Of a DNA stretch of 64,000 bases, positions 1 to 10,644 are shown piece by piece; position 1 is the stretch's first letter; every line of letters begins with the position of its first letter. A model generated the notes under the pieces. It had not been told where the DNA came from and ran no database searches. It saw only the letters and a program-made list of their open reading frames with translations. Source of the stretch: Chimonanthus salicifolius (lineage: Eukaryota > Streptophyta > Magnoliopsida > Laurales > Calycanthaceae); assembly GCA_013350335.1 (NCBI GenBank), contig CM023532.1, positions 34,783,708 to 34,847,707 of the forward strand, written 5' to 3'. Both the position numbers and the translations under genes were made by a program.

Positions 1-276
1 ACAAGGATACAGAGACAGAGACAGACGATTGGAGGAAGAAGAGAAAGGTACTGCCAGCGTGGAAAGTGCTGAATATCAGTGGGTGAAACACTACTTGAAG
101 CGCTGGATGCTTGAGTCTTCTCAACGTGGAGTCAGCAGGAAAGAATACTAGTGGGTATTTCTTTGGGATCTTTCTTCGGATAACATGCAGGTTCTTGCTT
201 ATTTCTTATTGGCTTAAATCAAGAAGTTATTTACAAAAAAGGGGGGAGGAAAAAAAAAAAATTCTTCTCCTACACA

Positions 277-3007
277 ATGGGTGAATCCAACTGTAATCCA
301 AATCTATGACTTTCATCAGTTCTGCTTAATGCAAATAACTATATTCTATGGTCTCGAGTGGTTACCTTATCGCTGGGTAGTAAGAGAAAATTGAGATTTA
401 TCAATGGTAAGATTGTCCGTCCTCCATTTGGTTCTGCATCTAAAGCTTCCACTACAGATTCTGCTACAGTCACCGATCCTAATTGAACTTATGATGATTG
501 GCTAGCTAATGATCAACTGGTCCGTTCGTGGATTCTTAATTTTATGGAACCACACATTGCTGGTATTTTTACCTTCTCTGATTCTGCAAAAGAGTTGTAG
601 GAAGTCTTCACCGGCATGTATGGCAGTTGAAATAATATTGCTCGGGTGTTTCAGATTCAAAATGAGATTACCATTGCGCTAAAAGGTGAACGGAAATTCT
701 GTGATCTTTTTGGACATATGTAGAGACTATGGGATGAATTACATATGTATCACCCACATACCACTGATGCATAAACTCTCATGCAACGAGACGAAGAGGA
801 TCAAATTTTTTTTCTTCTTCGCGCTTTGCGGCCTGACTACAAATATTTGCGGAGTAATATACTTATGACAAACCCTCTACCATCAGTGATTAATGTTTGC
901 GCTATCATTCAACGCGAAGAAACGTGACATGAAACTATGCCTTCTGTTATTCCGCACTTCTCGCGAACCTTAAATCAAGTGCTCTCCTTACTTATAAAAA
1001 TGGCCGCAGACACTTCTCTGAGTCTGAGAAGAAGAAAGTTATTTAGAATAAAGGATACCTTCGTTGTGAACATTGTGGCAAGATTGGGCACTCTAAGGAT
1101 CGTTGTTGGTCGTAACATCCTCATCTCAAGCTTAGCTTTGAATAAAAAAAGAGACAAGACTCATATCGCAGACACTTCAACCACTCTAGATCAATTAAGT
1201 CAGATTCTAAAGGATCTCCATAAGTCTCTGCCTCCTCCAAGCACGTCTTCTCTGCCTCCTCTAAGGATCGTTGTTGGTCGTAACATCCTCATCTCAAGCC
1301 TAGCTTTGAATAAAAAAAGAGACAAGACTCATATCGCAGACACTTCAACCACTCTAGATCAATTAAGTCAGATTCTAAATGATCTCCATAAGTCTCTGCC
1401 TCCTCCAAGCACGTCTTCTTCGCCTCATACTGCAGGTAACCTTCAAGCTTTTCTTGCTTCACAATCTCATGGTCATCCTTGGATTATTGACTCTGGAGCC
1501 ACTGACCATATGACTAATTATTCTTCTTCCGTGTCTAATTTTTCAACATCGTCTCGTAAATACGATATGTATTTAGCCAATGGATCTATGGTTCATGTGG
1601 TCGATAGTGGTAAAATTGATTTTTTTTCAAATAGGGTCACTTCGACTGCTCTGGTTGTTCCGTCTTTTCCAACTTAACTATTATCTGTTGGAAAACTTAC
1701 TAATGCTTTGAATTGTGATGTTATTTTCTCTCCTAACTCTGTCGTCTTTCAGGATCGAAAGTCCAGGAAGACGATTGGTGAAGGCACGTTTTCCAATGGC
1801 CTTTACATGTTACATTCTCTTAATAAGGTTTATCATACCAAGGACCTTGTAGAGGGTCACCTACTGCAACAACGGCTTGGGCATCCTTCAAGTCGTATTT
1901 TGTCTTGTCTTTTTCCGTCTGCTTCTATTCCGTCTAATGTTTGTGATGTTTGTCAATTTTCAAAACAATCACGGTTACCATTTGCTTCTTTTACTTCTAA
2001 GTCTATTGCTTGTTTTGAACTGATTGATTTTGATGTATGGAGTGCTCCCATTGCTTCTTATGATGGATTTAAATATTTTGTGTTGTTCATTGATGAATGC
2101 ACGCTTGTTACTTGGTTATATTTACTCAAATCTAAAACTGAAGTGTTATCTGCTTTCAAAGATTTCTACAACATGGTCCGTACTTAATTTCATGCTAAGA
2201 TTAAAATTCTTCGCTCTGACAATGGAACTGAATATGTCAATGCTCTTTTCGCTGACTATACTCTTAACAAAGGTATTCTTCATCAAACTAGCTGCGTGGG
2301 TACGCAACAATAGAATGGTGTGTTAGAACGGAAAAATCGTCACATCTTAAAACCTGCTCGAGCACTTATGTTTCAGATGCATATTCCTAAGACGTACTGG
2401 TCTCATGGAGTCTTGACTGCCATCTATTTGATTAATCGACTTCCTAGTCGGATTATCAATTTTAAATTCCCGTTGGAAGTGTTGAAGAATAGACCTTTTG
2501 ACTTATCTCACCTACGTGTGTTTGGGTGTGGCTGCTATGTCCGTCGCTAGATTATTAATCGTGATAAGTTCGATGCCAGATCTCTCTGGTGTGTTTTCTT
2601 CGATTACTCTTCCACACAGAAAGGGTACATTTGTTATGACCTCTCATCTCGCAAGCTTCTTATATCACGTGAGGTCCGCTTTGTTGAATCTAAATCGTAT
2701 TTTCCAGCTCCTGGCGACTCTGGGGATTGGTTCCAGGGGGCGTACTTGTCTGACTTGGTACCACTTCCTACTGTAACTGATGATGTCTCCTGCCTCAAAA
2801 ATACTGTGATTCTCTCTCCAGATAACCAGTCAATGTCTACAGCAATTGAAAAAACGACAGCTTTTAATGACACTATATCTGCAGAAACTCAGCTGATTTC
2901 TACAGCAACTAAAATACCGACTCTTCCTCTGCCATTATGGAGATCGAGTAGAGAGACTCGTCCTCCAAAAGGAATGAAAGATTTCTTCACTTACCATGCT
3001 GTATCAT
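277..3007 (+). pseudogene. copia gag-protease-integrase, copy 1 (broken)
   Basis: Gag would start at ATG 277 but meets a TGA ten codons later that the other copies lack. Gag motifs follow in changing frames: a WLANDQLVRSW-type stretch near 510-530 and a CCHC zinc knuckle (C-EH-C-GKIG-H-SKDR-C) near 1062-1110. The protease motif WIIDSGATDHMT lies near 1479-1514. Integrase has the HHCC finger (QQRLGHP ... CDVCQFSKQ; the first H is Q here) near 1865-1965, then catalytic D near 2030, D in RSDNGTEY near 2212-2232 and E in LERKNRH near 2323-2343. Stops replace conserved Q at three or more integrase positions (TAA 1675, TAA 2185, TAG near 2310). Not translatable. Confidence 0.9.
1091..1426 (+). repeat. 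168-bp direct tandem duplication inside gag/protease
   Basis: The stretch starting CTCTAAGGATCGTTGTTGG at 1091 recurs at 1259, giving two units of 168 bp (1091-1258, 1259-1426) that differ at only a few bases. The other copia copies in the window have one unit. The period is a multiple of three, so the overlapping open frame is lengthened by 56 codons without a break. It duplicates the C-terminal part of the zinc knuckle and the linker to protease. Confidence 0.9.
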
Positions 3008-3997
3008 TGTAACACCCCGAAATTTTAAGAAATTATTAAAATTGAATTTGTATTAATTAATGAAGATTAATATGAATTAATCAATTAATTTAGAGGAATT
3101 AAGTAGAATCTAAATTTACGAAATTAAATTAATGTTAGGTATCACGATCGGAATTAAATATAAAAGATTTAATTAAAATGGTTCGCTCATGTGTCATGCC
3201 ACATGGAGAAGGACCCAAATGTCATACATTAAATAACCTAAGGGTGAAAATGGAATAGAAAAGCAACCACTTAGTTTTTGACTAAGTCTACATGGAAGTT
3301 CCATCTCTCCACAAAATCCCATGCGCACAGCAAAAGAAAGTTCCATTTCCTTGTGCGACACTCCCCACTTTCCCTCTATTGTGTGCACAGCAGACCCTGT
3401 TCCATCTTATAGTCGCACAATACTTCACTATCTCCCCTTTCTTCACACAACAGTCAGTAGTCCATCTTCTAAACCTTACACTAAGAAATCCATCTCTCCA
3501 CTGTGAAAGCTAAGAAGGAAAAGCAAGAAAGAAAAGGAGAAGAAGGAAAAGGAAAAGGATTACGGCAAAACCTCTACGTTTCTTTTCTCTTCTCTTCCAT
3601 CGTCATACGGTGATTATAGTGGAACTCAAGAAACAAGCAAACAGTCTGGGTTTTTGTTTCTCTCTCAGCAAGCCCTCTTTGGATTCTTTGAATTTATCTA
3701 TCTCCACTGGTTGAAGATAAGTCTTTCTCCCGATTATTTTGATTACATATGTTGCGTATTGCAGCAGCCCTTCAATCATACATGTTGTACAAAGCTGAAA
3801 CAAAAACCAGTTCAGTTGTTTATCTTGGACTGTAGATACAAAACCCCATCTCCTTGCATTCAATGGTTTTATTTTTAAAACCTAAGAATGATAATACATA
3901 GGCCTGCAATGACCGCCCAACTGCAGCTACCACCTAATCTGCTTTAAGTTGTTTTGTCCTATTTATGTTACTTATAAAATCAGTTGATGATTAATCC

Positions 3998-4075
3998 AAG
4001 AAGGTGTTTGACAAAATGACTGAGAGAGATGTCATCACTTGGAATTTGTTGATATCTGGCTATGTATCAAATGGG
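3998..4075 (+). pseudogene. captured pentatricopeptide-repeat (PPR) gene fragment
   Basis: Twenty-six codons read KKVFDKMTERDVITWN followed by LLISGYVSNG, which matches the PLS-class PPR consensus (VFDKMPERDV-WN-LISGY--NG) of plant organelle RNA-processing proteins. A stop lies just upstream and no further PPR motif follows, so this is only one repeat, carried inside the nested insertion. The same fragment is at 28824-28901 and 48012-48089. In the last one the ATG of KMTER has become ATA. Confidence 0.75.
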
Positions 4076-5160
4076 GGACTCATTTTCAGTCTCAAAACCA
4101 TTATTAGTGGGGCTGTTTTGTAGTCTTAAGACCATTGAAAGTAGGCCTATCTTTGAAGTTGCAAAACCATCGATTTTAGAACTGTATTTCAAGCGTCAAA
4201 ACCATTGGATTGTGATTTAGAAACCTCGCACTACAGATGTTCACTTCACAACTTTCATTCTTAACTTGGGACTTTAATAGTTTTAGAAGGTTTTATATAG
4301 TTAAGGATAATCATGTATTTGGGTTCACATAGACCCTAATGGCTTTCAGTAATTGACCCATGAGACTTAGTGAGACCTTTGGTATTGAGAATATAATGTA
4401 AAGACTAGAAATGGATGACAGTTAATAGGAAAGAAATCTAATGACATGTATGAGAAGTTTTCAATGCATGAGTAATGAACGAAGGGTCAAAGAAGTGAAC
4501 CCGGGATTGAACGAGCAAGTTCGAGGAGTACCTTTTATTGTTGATTGGCTAAGAACAGGTAGGTTTTCCTACTTTGTTGAAGCATTGGGTGTTGTGTTAT
4601 ATCACTGTAATTTCCTTATTAGCAAATAAGATTGATTTTGAGATTTTGGTATTATATGATAAATATGATTATGAATTTGGTAAATGAATAAAGAAAATGT
4701 GTTATGAATAGTTTTTTATTCAATGAATAGGATGTTAGTATAATATGAAAGTTTTGTACTATACATAGAAAGTATTTTTGTATGTACAATTCAATATGAT
4801 TTGAAAATGAGGTTTTATGATAATAATCATTGAAAGTAACTCCATAAATTGATATGATAAAATATACTTTATAAGAATATTTGCAATGACAGTGTTGTGG
4901 AGGAATTACGTGATGAATCAAGTATGTTCCATAGGAAAGGTATTAAAATGACATGAAGTTATGAGGCATTTGGAAATGGGTGTTAGGAAAATAAGTAGGT
5001 TTATATAAATGGAATGGGATTTACGTGTGTTGAGATGTGTATTGTGATATTAGGAACACCCCTGAAATGTAAATATTGTATAATAGGACCTAGGTTTGGC
5101 AATGAAAGAGGTAGATGTTGGTAACTTGAGTACTACCTTATGTCATATATGAAATGAGTC

Positions 5161-5334
5161 TTGGAGGCAACACTCCACCGGTACGCCAGTTAAATTGTTG
5201 GTTGTGTAACAAATAGTTTTGGAGGCAACACTCCACCGGTACGCCGGTTAAATTGTTGGTTATATAAATGAAAGTATTGGAGGCAACACTCCACCGGTAA
5301 GTCGGTTAAATTGTTGGTCATGCAAAAGAAGGAT
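5161..5334 (+). repeat. three 58-bp tandem repeats in the nested insertion
   Basis: TTGGAGGCAACACTCCACCG occurs at 5161, 5219 and 5277, each time followed by GTACGCCAGTTAAATTGTTGG or a close variant. The unit is 58 bp with three copies. The same triplet is in the other two nested insertions (from 29987 and 49175). Short GC-richer tandem repeats of this type are common in large gypsy LTRs. Confidence 0.9.
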
Positions 5335-6550
5335 TAGAAATGAGACTAAACGATTATGAACGAATAACTCCCTCAACGGGAGGAGAATGAATTGAGTATG
5401 AGTATGTTATGGGCAATGATAGAATATATGTGAAATTTATTACTTATATGAGATGGGAAACACAACAAGGAAATAGTATTTGGAATTAAGCAAATAGTAT
5501 GATAACTAAGATGGGAAGGTGTAATGTGATATAAGTCGAAAAGGTAGGAGTTGTGTATGGTGAGGTAGATGTGGATTTGTTATTGCATATGAAATATGAA
5601 AAAATACACTTAAAATGACTCCTAAAGTGATGACGTATGAAGTAAAATGTTAATTATTTTCTTAAAATATTTTGGAAGGGGTATTATAAATAGTATGACA
5701 TATGATATGTTTATGAGGAAAAGATGATGAGGATTTTCTATAAATGAAATACAAGTTATTTATGTACAATGGTATTTTCTAATATGATATAAAAAGTTTA
5801 TGACGATATAAATGAGAATTTATAATATGTAGTATGCTTTTGAATTATGAGCGTTCTATGGTGGTAATTATACAATGATTTTGGAAAATGACTTTGGAGA
5901 AATGTGCTACAATAATATATGACTTGGATTTGAGAAAGTACAAGATTTGTAATATTCGATTTTTTCTGAGTATGAAAATGTAAGTATACATGTACTTATT
6001 ATAATGATGCCTAATGCATACCTATGATCGGAATTCCTACTGGGCAAGTTGACTAAGCCCATAAATTTCCCCCCTCAGACTATGTATGCAGGTTCAATGC
6101 TTTGCAAATGAGTTCGGATCAAATGACTGACGAGTGTGAACACGATAGATGCGAGAAAGGAGGTAGAATATTTTAATTTATTCCTTTGTATTTGAGATTA
6201 TCGGGAATTAATGTAATATGTGAAATGATGATGTATATGTTGGGAAAATGTAATAAATGAGACTTTGATATTTGTAAATTAAGTTTTGTATTTGACTCAC
6301 TTATTGTTGGAAACTTCTTATTTTGCTTTGAGATGTATATTGCTATTCATGCAATGGAATAAATGTTTTAAATTTCCGCAGGATAACCAGAGTGTGTACA
6401 AATGTTTTCATGCACACTCTAATTGGGCCAGTCAAGGGTCGGGTCTTCGGACTCGGACTTGACTCGCGTCGTGACGCTCGCCTCCCTCTCCACTGATCAT
6501 TCTCTATATTTTACTCTGATGATGGTGGTTAGGGGGAGGGGAGTTACAAT

Positions 6551-7511
6551 CATATCCAATGGAGGCCTCTCTGACATATGATAATTTTACTTAGTCGCAT
6601 TTAGCCTTCTTGAGTGCAATATCCAGTGAACAAGAACCAAAGACATTTCGTGAAACTAATTCCATATCTGTTTGGCGACAGGCAATAAAAGAAGAATTGC
6701 AAGCACTCGATGATAATAAAACTTGGAATATAGTCAAATTGCCTCTCGGAAAGAAGACAGTTGGGTGTCGTTGGATATACAAAATCAAGTATAAAAGTGA
6801 TGGAACTGTGGAGCGACACAAGGCGAGACTGGTTGGCAGAGGTTTTACACAAACATATGGAGAAGGTTATACAAAGACTTTTGCACCTGTTACAAAGATG
6901 AACACTTTTCGAGTGCTTCTCTCCTTAGCAGAAAATCAGGGTTGAGAATTATCTCAAATGGATGTAAAAAATATTTTCTTGCATGGTGACCTAGAAGAGG
7001 AGGTATACATAAGTGTTCCAAAAGGACATTCACAAGAATCCAAAGTTGGGTTTGTGTGCAAGTTGAAAAAGGTCATATATGGACTTAAGCAATCTTCCTG
7101 TGCGTGGTATGCTAAGCTCAGTTCTGTTATCATGAGTAATGGGCTTAAAAGGAGTGCGGCTGATTCTTTTTTTTATAAAAAAAGTATGTGTGGTACAACT
7201 GTTGTTTTAGTGTATGTTGATGATATAGTGATCACAGGCGATAACAAAAATGAAATTACAAGACTTAAGACTCTACTACAAAAGAGATTTGCCATCAAAG
7301 ATCTGGGAGTGTTAAAATATTTTCTTGGATTAGAAGTTGCCTACTCAAAGAAGGGCATATTTCTCAATCAAAGGAAATATGTGATGGACATGTTGCATGA
7401 TATTGGAAAGATGGGAGTTAAATCTTCAGATACCCTAACTGACAGTGGCGGTAAGCTTGATAATGATGGTGAATCGTTGACTGATGTTGGTCAGTTTCAA
7501 AGGTTGGTAGG
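6551..7511 (+). pseudogene. copia reverse transcriptase, copy 1 (truncated)
   Basis: After the nested insertion the frame resumes with SHLAFLSAISSEQEP and the RT signatures [38 protein letters not shown] and GLKQSSCAWYAKL, then the catalytic motif YVDD in VLVYVDDIVITGD near 7211-7249. Stops interrupt it near 6585 and 6943 (a conserved W). It ends at the deletion junction after QFQRLVG, where the frame runs into LTR and intron sequence. RNase H is absent. Confidence 0.9.
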
Positions 7512-7522
7512 TCTACATCAAC

Positions 7523-8149
7523 CCTTGCTATTGATATTATTGAGGCCCACAACAAATATTATGTAATAATAATTATCTCAGTTATTATATTTTTGTGTAG
7601 GATATTTTATACAACTTTATTTTTCAAAAAAAAAAAAAATTATATGACTTTTAGTATGGGTGTAGGGGTTTTATTTTGACTCATACAACCATTCTTGGAA
7701 CATCTCAAACATTTTGTTTTCTTGATAATAATTATCAGCTTATATCATCTTTATCATACTAATCTATCAATAATATTCCTTTTAATAATCTTAATCTCGA
7801 ATGGTTCGATCTCAAACTACTCAATAATAAAATTGTTATTATACTATCTTCTATTAAAATCTTATTATGGTCTGATCTAGTGAGCCTGTCATTTATATAT
7901 AATAAAATAATAACAATGGTAATAATAATAGCTCTTGATATTACATGGAAAATAGTTAATGAGAATCTAAAATTCGAATTGTTTGATCTCAAACTACTCA
8001 ATCATAAATAAAAATTAATATATAATTTTCTATTAAGATCTTATTATGGTCTGATCCGGTGCAGCTAATCATTTCTCTATTATTAATAATAATGGTAATA
8101 ATAACAATAACTCTTGATATTACATGGAAAATAGCTGATGAGAACTCAC
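7523..8149 (-). other. 5' part of the HSP70 intron (exon 1 side), with a tandem duplication
   Basis: This is AT-rich intron sequence between the copia target duplication and the exon 1 donor. A block of about 178 bp is repeated: ATCTCAAACTACTCAAT at about 7809 recurs at about 7987, and both units end in TGATATTACATGGAAAATAG. The second unit runs into the true donor, while the first ends in a degraded version of the same boundary. No coding signal is seen. Confidence 0.7.
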
Positions 8150-8363
8150 TGAAGATGGTGTTGGTTGGATTCTTAGCTGCCTGATTCACCGCAGCTTCGC
8201 CAACGAGTCGTTGCTCCTCAGTGAAAGCCACACACGAAGGTGTAGTGCGGTTTCCAAGATCATTTGGTATGATTTCGATCCCATCATTCTTCCAAATTGC
8301 AACGCATGAATAAGTAGTACCCAGATCGATTCCGATCGTCAAACCTTCCTCTTTGCCTGCCAT
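8150..8363 (-). CDS. HSP70: HSP70 exon 1 of a gene whose exon 2 lies left of the window
   Basis: Reading on the minus strand from ATG 8363, it encodes [20 protein letters not shown] and continues to NPTNTIF, the first 71 residues of an HSP70 ATPase domain. It includes phosphate-binding loop 1 ([11 protein letters not shown]70 signature 1). The exon ends A|GTGAGT, a strong donor in phase 1 at the conserved plant HSP70 intron position. I chose MAGK as start because the codon nine bases upstream is GTG in this copy. Its intron contains copia copy 1, so the partner exon 2 must be more than 8 kb away, outside the window. Confidence 0.85.
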
Positions 8364-8498
8364 GGAATTCACTCTAGCAGAGAAGTGGGATATGATATTC
8401 TCTAAGGAAATAAAAAAAGGTAAAGAGATGAGAAGAAGAAAGATAGGAAGCTCACAGCAACCAGATTCTTGCAGGAAATTGAACCCAAGATTTCAATG

Positions 8499-8505
8499 TT
8501 TTATA
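8499..8505 (-). promoter_or_regulatory. TATA box of HSP70 exon 1 promoter
   Basis: TATAAAA on the minus strand (in GTCTATAAAACATTG), about 136 bp upstream of ATG 8363. The same box stands at the same distance in the other exon 1 copies (34219-34225, 53400-53406, 63191-63197). I see no clear three-unit heat-shock element beside it. Confidence 0.65.
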
Positions 8506-9425
8506 GACAAAACGGGCTTGCTTCAGTCTAGGGTGAAAACCTTAGAATTTGGTCCATAAAGAAGAAGATTGCGACAATAAAAATAAGCGTGACAATAAAA
8601 AGAAGAAGATGGATGGCTCAATCACAGCAAAGGAGAAGTTACGGGACAAGTCAATTTATATTTTTCAATTGTGGATTACATGAAGATAAGTCAACGATAG
8701 AAACTATGAAGGTTGCTTGAGAAAGAAGCAACACACGTATGAAATATTATATACAGGAAATGTGTAAAATTTTTAGATATATTAGCATAGTCAAATGAAA
8801 GTTATTCTTATTTAAAATGTCACTTTCATGTGACGGAATCTACATTAATATTAAACCAAAATAGGGCTCATTCAAAGTATACACCAATTCGACGATATTT
8901 TAGAATTAAATTGTAAAATATAATCGATAAAAATGATAGAAAACATGACTTTAATGTAATTTATACACATATTTAAATTACAAATTATATGTATGTGCAT
9001 ATTTATTTATTAATATGGAATCAAAATAGGCATTCAAAGGGTAAGTATTGGCTACCCTATAAGGAAAAAGATAAAATGGCAAAGGAAAATATATATTTAA
9101 ATAATAATTTTACGTAATGGAAATTGTGAGAGCTTAGAAAATACATTGTTTTTAATGGACCATCAAATGGAATGAAAATGAATTTCATTGCAAATTATTG
9201 TTAGGATTTAAAAATAATTTAAACTAGTTAACACTTACGGAGCCTAAAAAGTACGATTTGGGGTGTCATGTTGAAGGATGAAAGATCAATTCAAAGGAGT
9301 TCAGTATCACAGAGATGCAAAGTTTTAATGGATAAAAGTAATTTGGGAACTCAAAAATTGAATTTTATAATTGGATCGTGATGTTTTATTTGATTTACAT
9401 AGGAAAATAGTTGATGAGAACCCAC
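8506..9425. other. spacer between HSP70 exon 1 promoter and exon 1'
   Basis: AT-rich DNA with no ORF that resembles a protein. It is the upstream region of exon 1 and, if exon 1' is used, part of its intron. Relative to the matching spacers at 34226-35166 and 53407-54347, this copy lacks a short GC-richer stretch near 8595 (CAATTCAATGTGCGAGTCAG in the others). Confidence 0.6.
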
Positions 9426-9639
9426 TGACGATGGTGTTGGTTGGATTGTTTTCCTCCTGATTCACCGCAGCTTCGCCAACGAGGCGTTGCTCCCCAGTTA
9501 AGGAGACACACGAAGGTGTAATGCGGCTTCCAAGATCATTTGGTATGATTTCGATCCCATCGTCCTTCCAAACTGCAACGCATGAATAAGTGGTACGCAG
9601 ATCTATTTCGATCGTCAAACCTTCGACTTTGCCCGCCAT
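9426..9639 (-). pseudogene. duplicated HSP70 first exon (exon 1'), upstream copy
   Basis: This is a second first exon of the same length (214 bp), also ending A|GT (GTGGGT donor) in phase 1, with ATG at 9639 in [20 protein letters not shown]. Two glycines of the phosphate-binding loop are replaced (IGIDLGTT becomes IEIDLRTT). The end [12 protein letters not shown] also differs from exon 1. It is open, has a donor and a TATA box, and so could act as an alternative first exon, but the loop changes should impair ATP binding. I call it a probable decayed exon duplicate. Confidence 0.7.
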
Positions 9640-9824
9640 GGAATTCATTCTTGCAGAGAAATGGGATATGAAATTCTAAGGTAAGCAGATGAGAAGAAGA
9701 AAGATAGGAAGCTCACAGCAACCAGATTCTTTCCGGAGGTATGTGATATGGTGAGATTTTTCCTTCCATTTCTCATCTCATTTTGTGAAGAAAAACGATC
9801 ACTCTCTCCAAACAAGAGATCTTT

Positions 9825-9832
9825 TATTTATA
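9825..9832 (-). promoter_or_regulatory. TATA box upstream of exon 1'
   Basis: TATAAATA on the minus strand, 186 bp upstream of the exon 1' ATG. The homologous boxes are at 35566-35573 and 54747-54754. It is a better plant TATA consensus than the exon 1 box. Confidence 0.6.
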
Positions 9833-10542
9833 GAATTATATTCAATTATAGGAAGATAAGATAATGTAATCGAATTCAAAATAGTTCAAATCAATTTTTT
9901 TCGAGTCAATTTCAACTATACTTTCAATTTCGTTTTTGAAAAAAAAAAAAAAGATAGTTTAATTTTTAATTACAAAGTGGATGTGTTATGTTAGCAAATC
10001 CATGGATATAAATCTTGATGTATCGGCCGATATTTTCACCTCTATACAAATCGTATTATAAGAAATATGAAACATTAATTTAGAATGAAATTTCTAACCT
10101 CTTATTAAAAAAATATTAATTAAAAATAATAAAAATTAAACGAAAATGACTCATAAGAAAGATTTTGATTTAGATGTGTTGAAATTCGATAAAAATCCTA
10201 TAATAATTATCTTATATTAAATAAATATCAATATTTGATATATTTTTTCGTTGAACTACCACATGCATTAAAATATCAGCTTGCATCTTTATAGTGAATT
10301 CTCAGGGGAAAAAAAAGGATAAGGGGGGTGGAGAATGACCTCAAGAATTGAAGTTATTTTTGTTCTATAATAAATGAGTTATTAAATGATTTTTAGTATA
10401 TTGTCTTGAATTTTTAATGTTGTTAATAATGATTCTATATTTATTTATTTATCTACATAAATTTAATGTTTTTATAACTATGTATTTATCAGTAGCTTCA
10501 CAGTACCACTTTAAAAGTTTTAAGTTTAATTTATTAGAGAAA
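9833..10542. other. AT-rich upstream region of exon 1'
   Basis: No convincing gene. An 84-codon frame at 10417-10671, kept in the other units, runs across the G-box and into the hAT-like element, so it is not credible as a protein. A small inverted repeat (CTTGGGA-CTGGA-TCCCAAG) lies just right of this stretch near 10600. Confidence 0.5.
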
Positions 10543-10552
10543 GACACGTGTC
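10543..10552. promoter_or_regulatory. palindromic G-box / ABRE-like motif
   Basis: GACACGTGTC, a perfect 10-bp palindrome around the CACGTG core bound by plant bZIP and bHLH factors, lies about 900 bp upstream of exon 1'. It is unchanged in the other two units (36302-36311 and 55481-55490). Its function is inferred from the motif only. Confidence 0.4.
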
Positions 10553-10644
10553 AGTCCTTAACGTCAACCTTCAATTATCGAAAGAAGAAACCAGAGAACT
10601 TGGGACTGGATCCCAAGAAACGTAAAGCGCTCTGTACTCGAAGC

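Larger units (their letters stand above)
3008..6495 (+). mobile_element. 3488-bp nested insertion, probably a giant solo LTR of a Ty3/gypsy element (copy 1)
   Basis: This block interrupts copia between integrase and RT. It is flanked by ATCAT on both sides (3003-3007 and 6496-6500) and starts TGTAACACCCCG, a common start for plant gypsy LTRs. It holds no gag-pol, has an LTR-like pyrimidine stretch (CCCCCCTCAG near 6070) and internal tandem repeats. The right end is unclear: the target duplication places it after CCACTG, while a more LTR-like end (GTCGTGACG) lies about 22 bp to the left. The strand given is that of the TG start. The same insertion is at 27834-31321 and 46402-50509. Confidence 0.65.
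1..7517 (+). mobile_element. Ty1/copia retrotransposon copy 1 (5' end outside window, 3' end deleted)
   Basis: The domain order gag, protease, integrase, reverse transcriptase marks a Ty1/copia element. The window opens inside the long untranslated leader. The body is split by a 3488-bp insertion at 3008-6495. The right part stops inside the RT/RNase H region at about 7511, where it fuses to the last bases of the 3' LTR (TCTACA, 7512-7517), followed by the target-site duplication TCAAC at 7518-7522. RNase H and nearly all of the 3' LTR are therefore missing. The element lies in the intron of a minus-strand HSP70 gene, in antisense orientation to it. Reading frames are broken by many stops, so it is not autonomous. 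Confidence 0.92.

Noticed and set aside
937..1677. A 246-codon open frame in copia copy 1 as an intact gag-protease protein
   Set aside because: Its first half is out of frame with the gag zinc knuckle, which reads in another frame. Only its end is the true protease frame.
5161..5334. Regular repeats suggesting a CRISPR array
   Set aside because: There are only three direct repeats of 58 bp in plant DNA with no separate unique spacers. They are part of an LTR-like element.
8506..9425. Heat-shock elements upstream of the HSP70 TATA boxes
   Set aside because: Scattered GAA and TTC triplets occur, but none has the alternating 5-bp spacing of three units near a TATA box.
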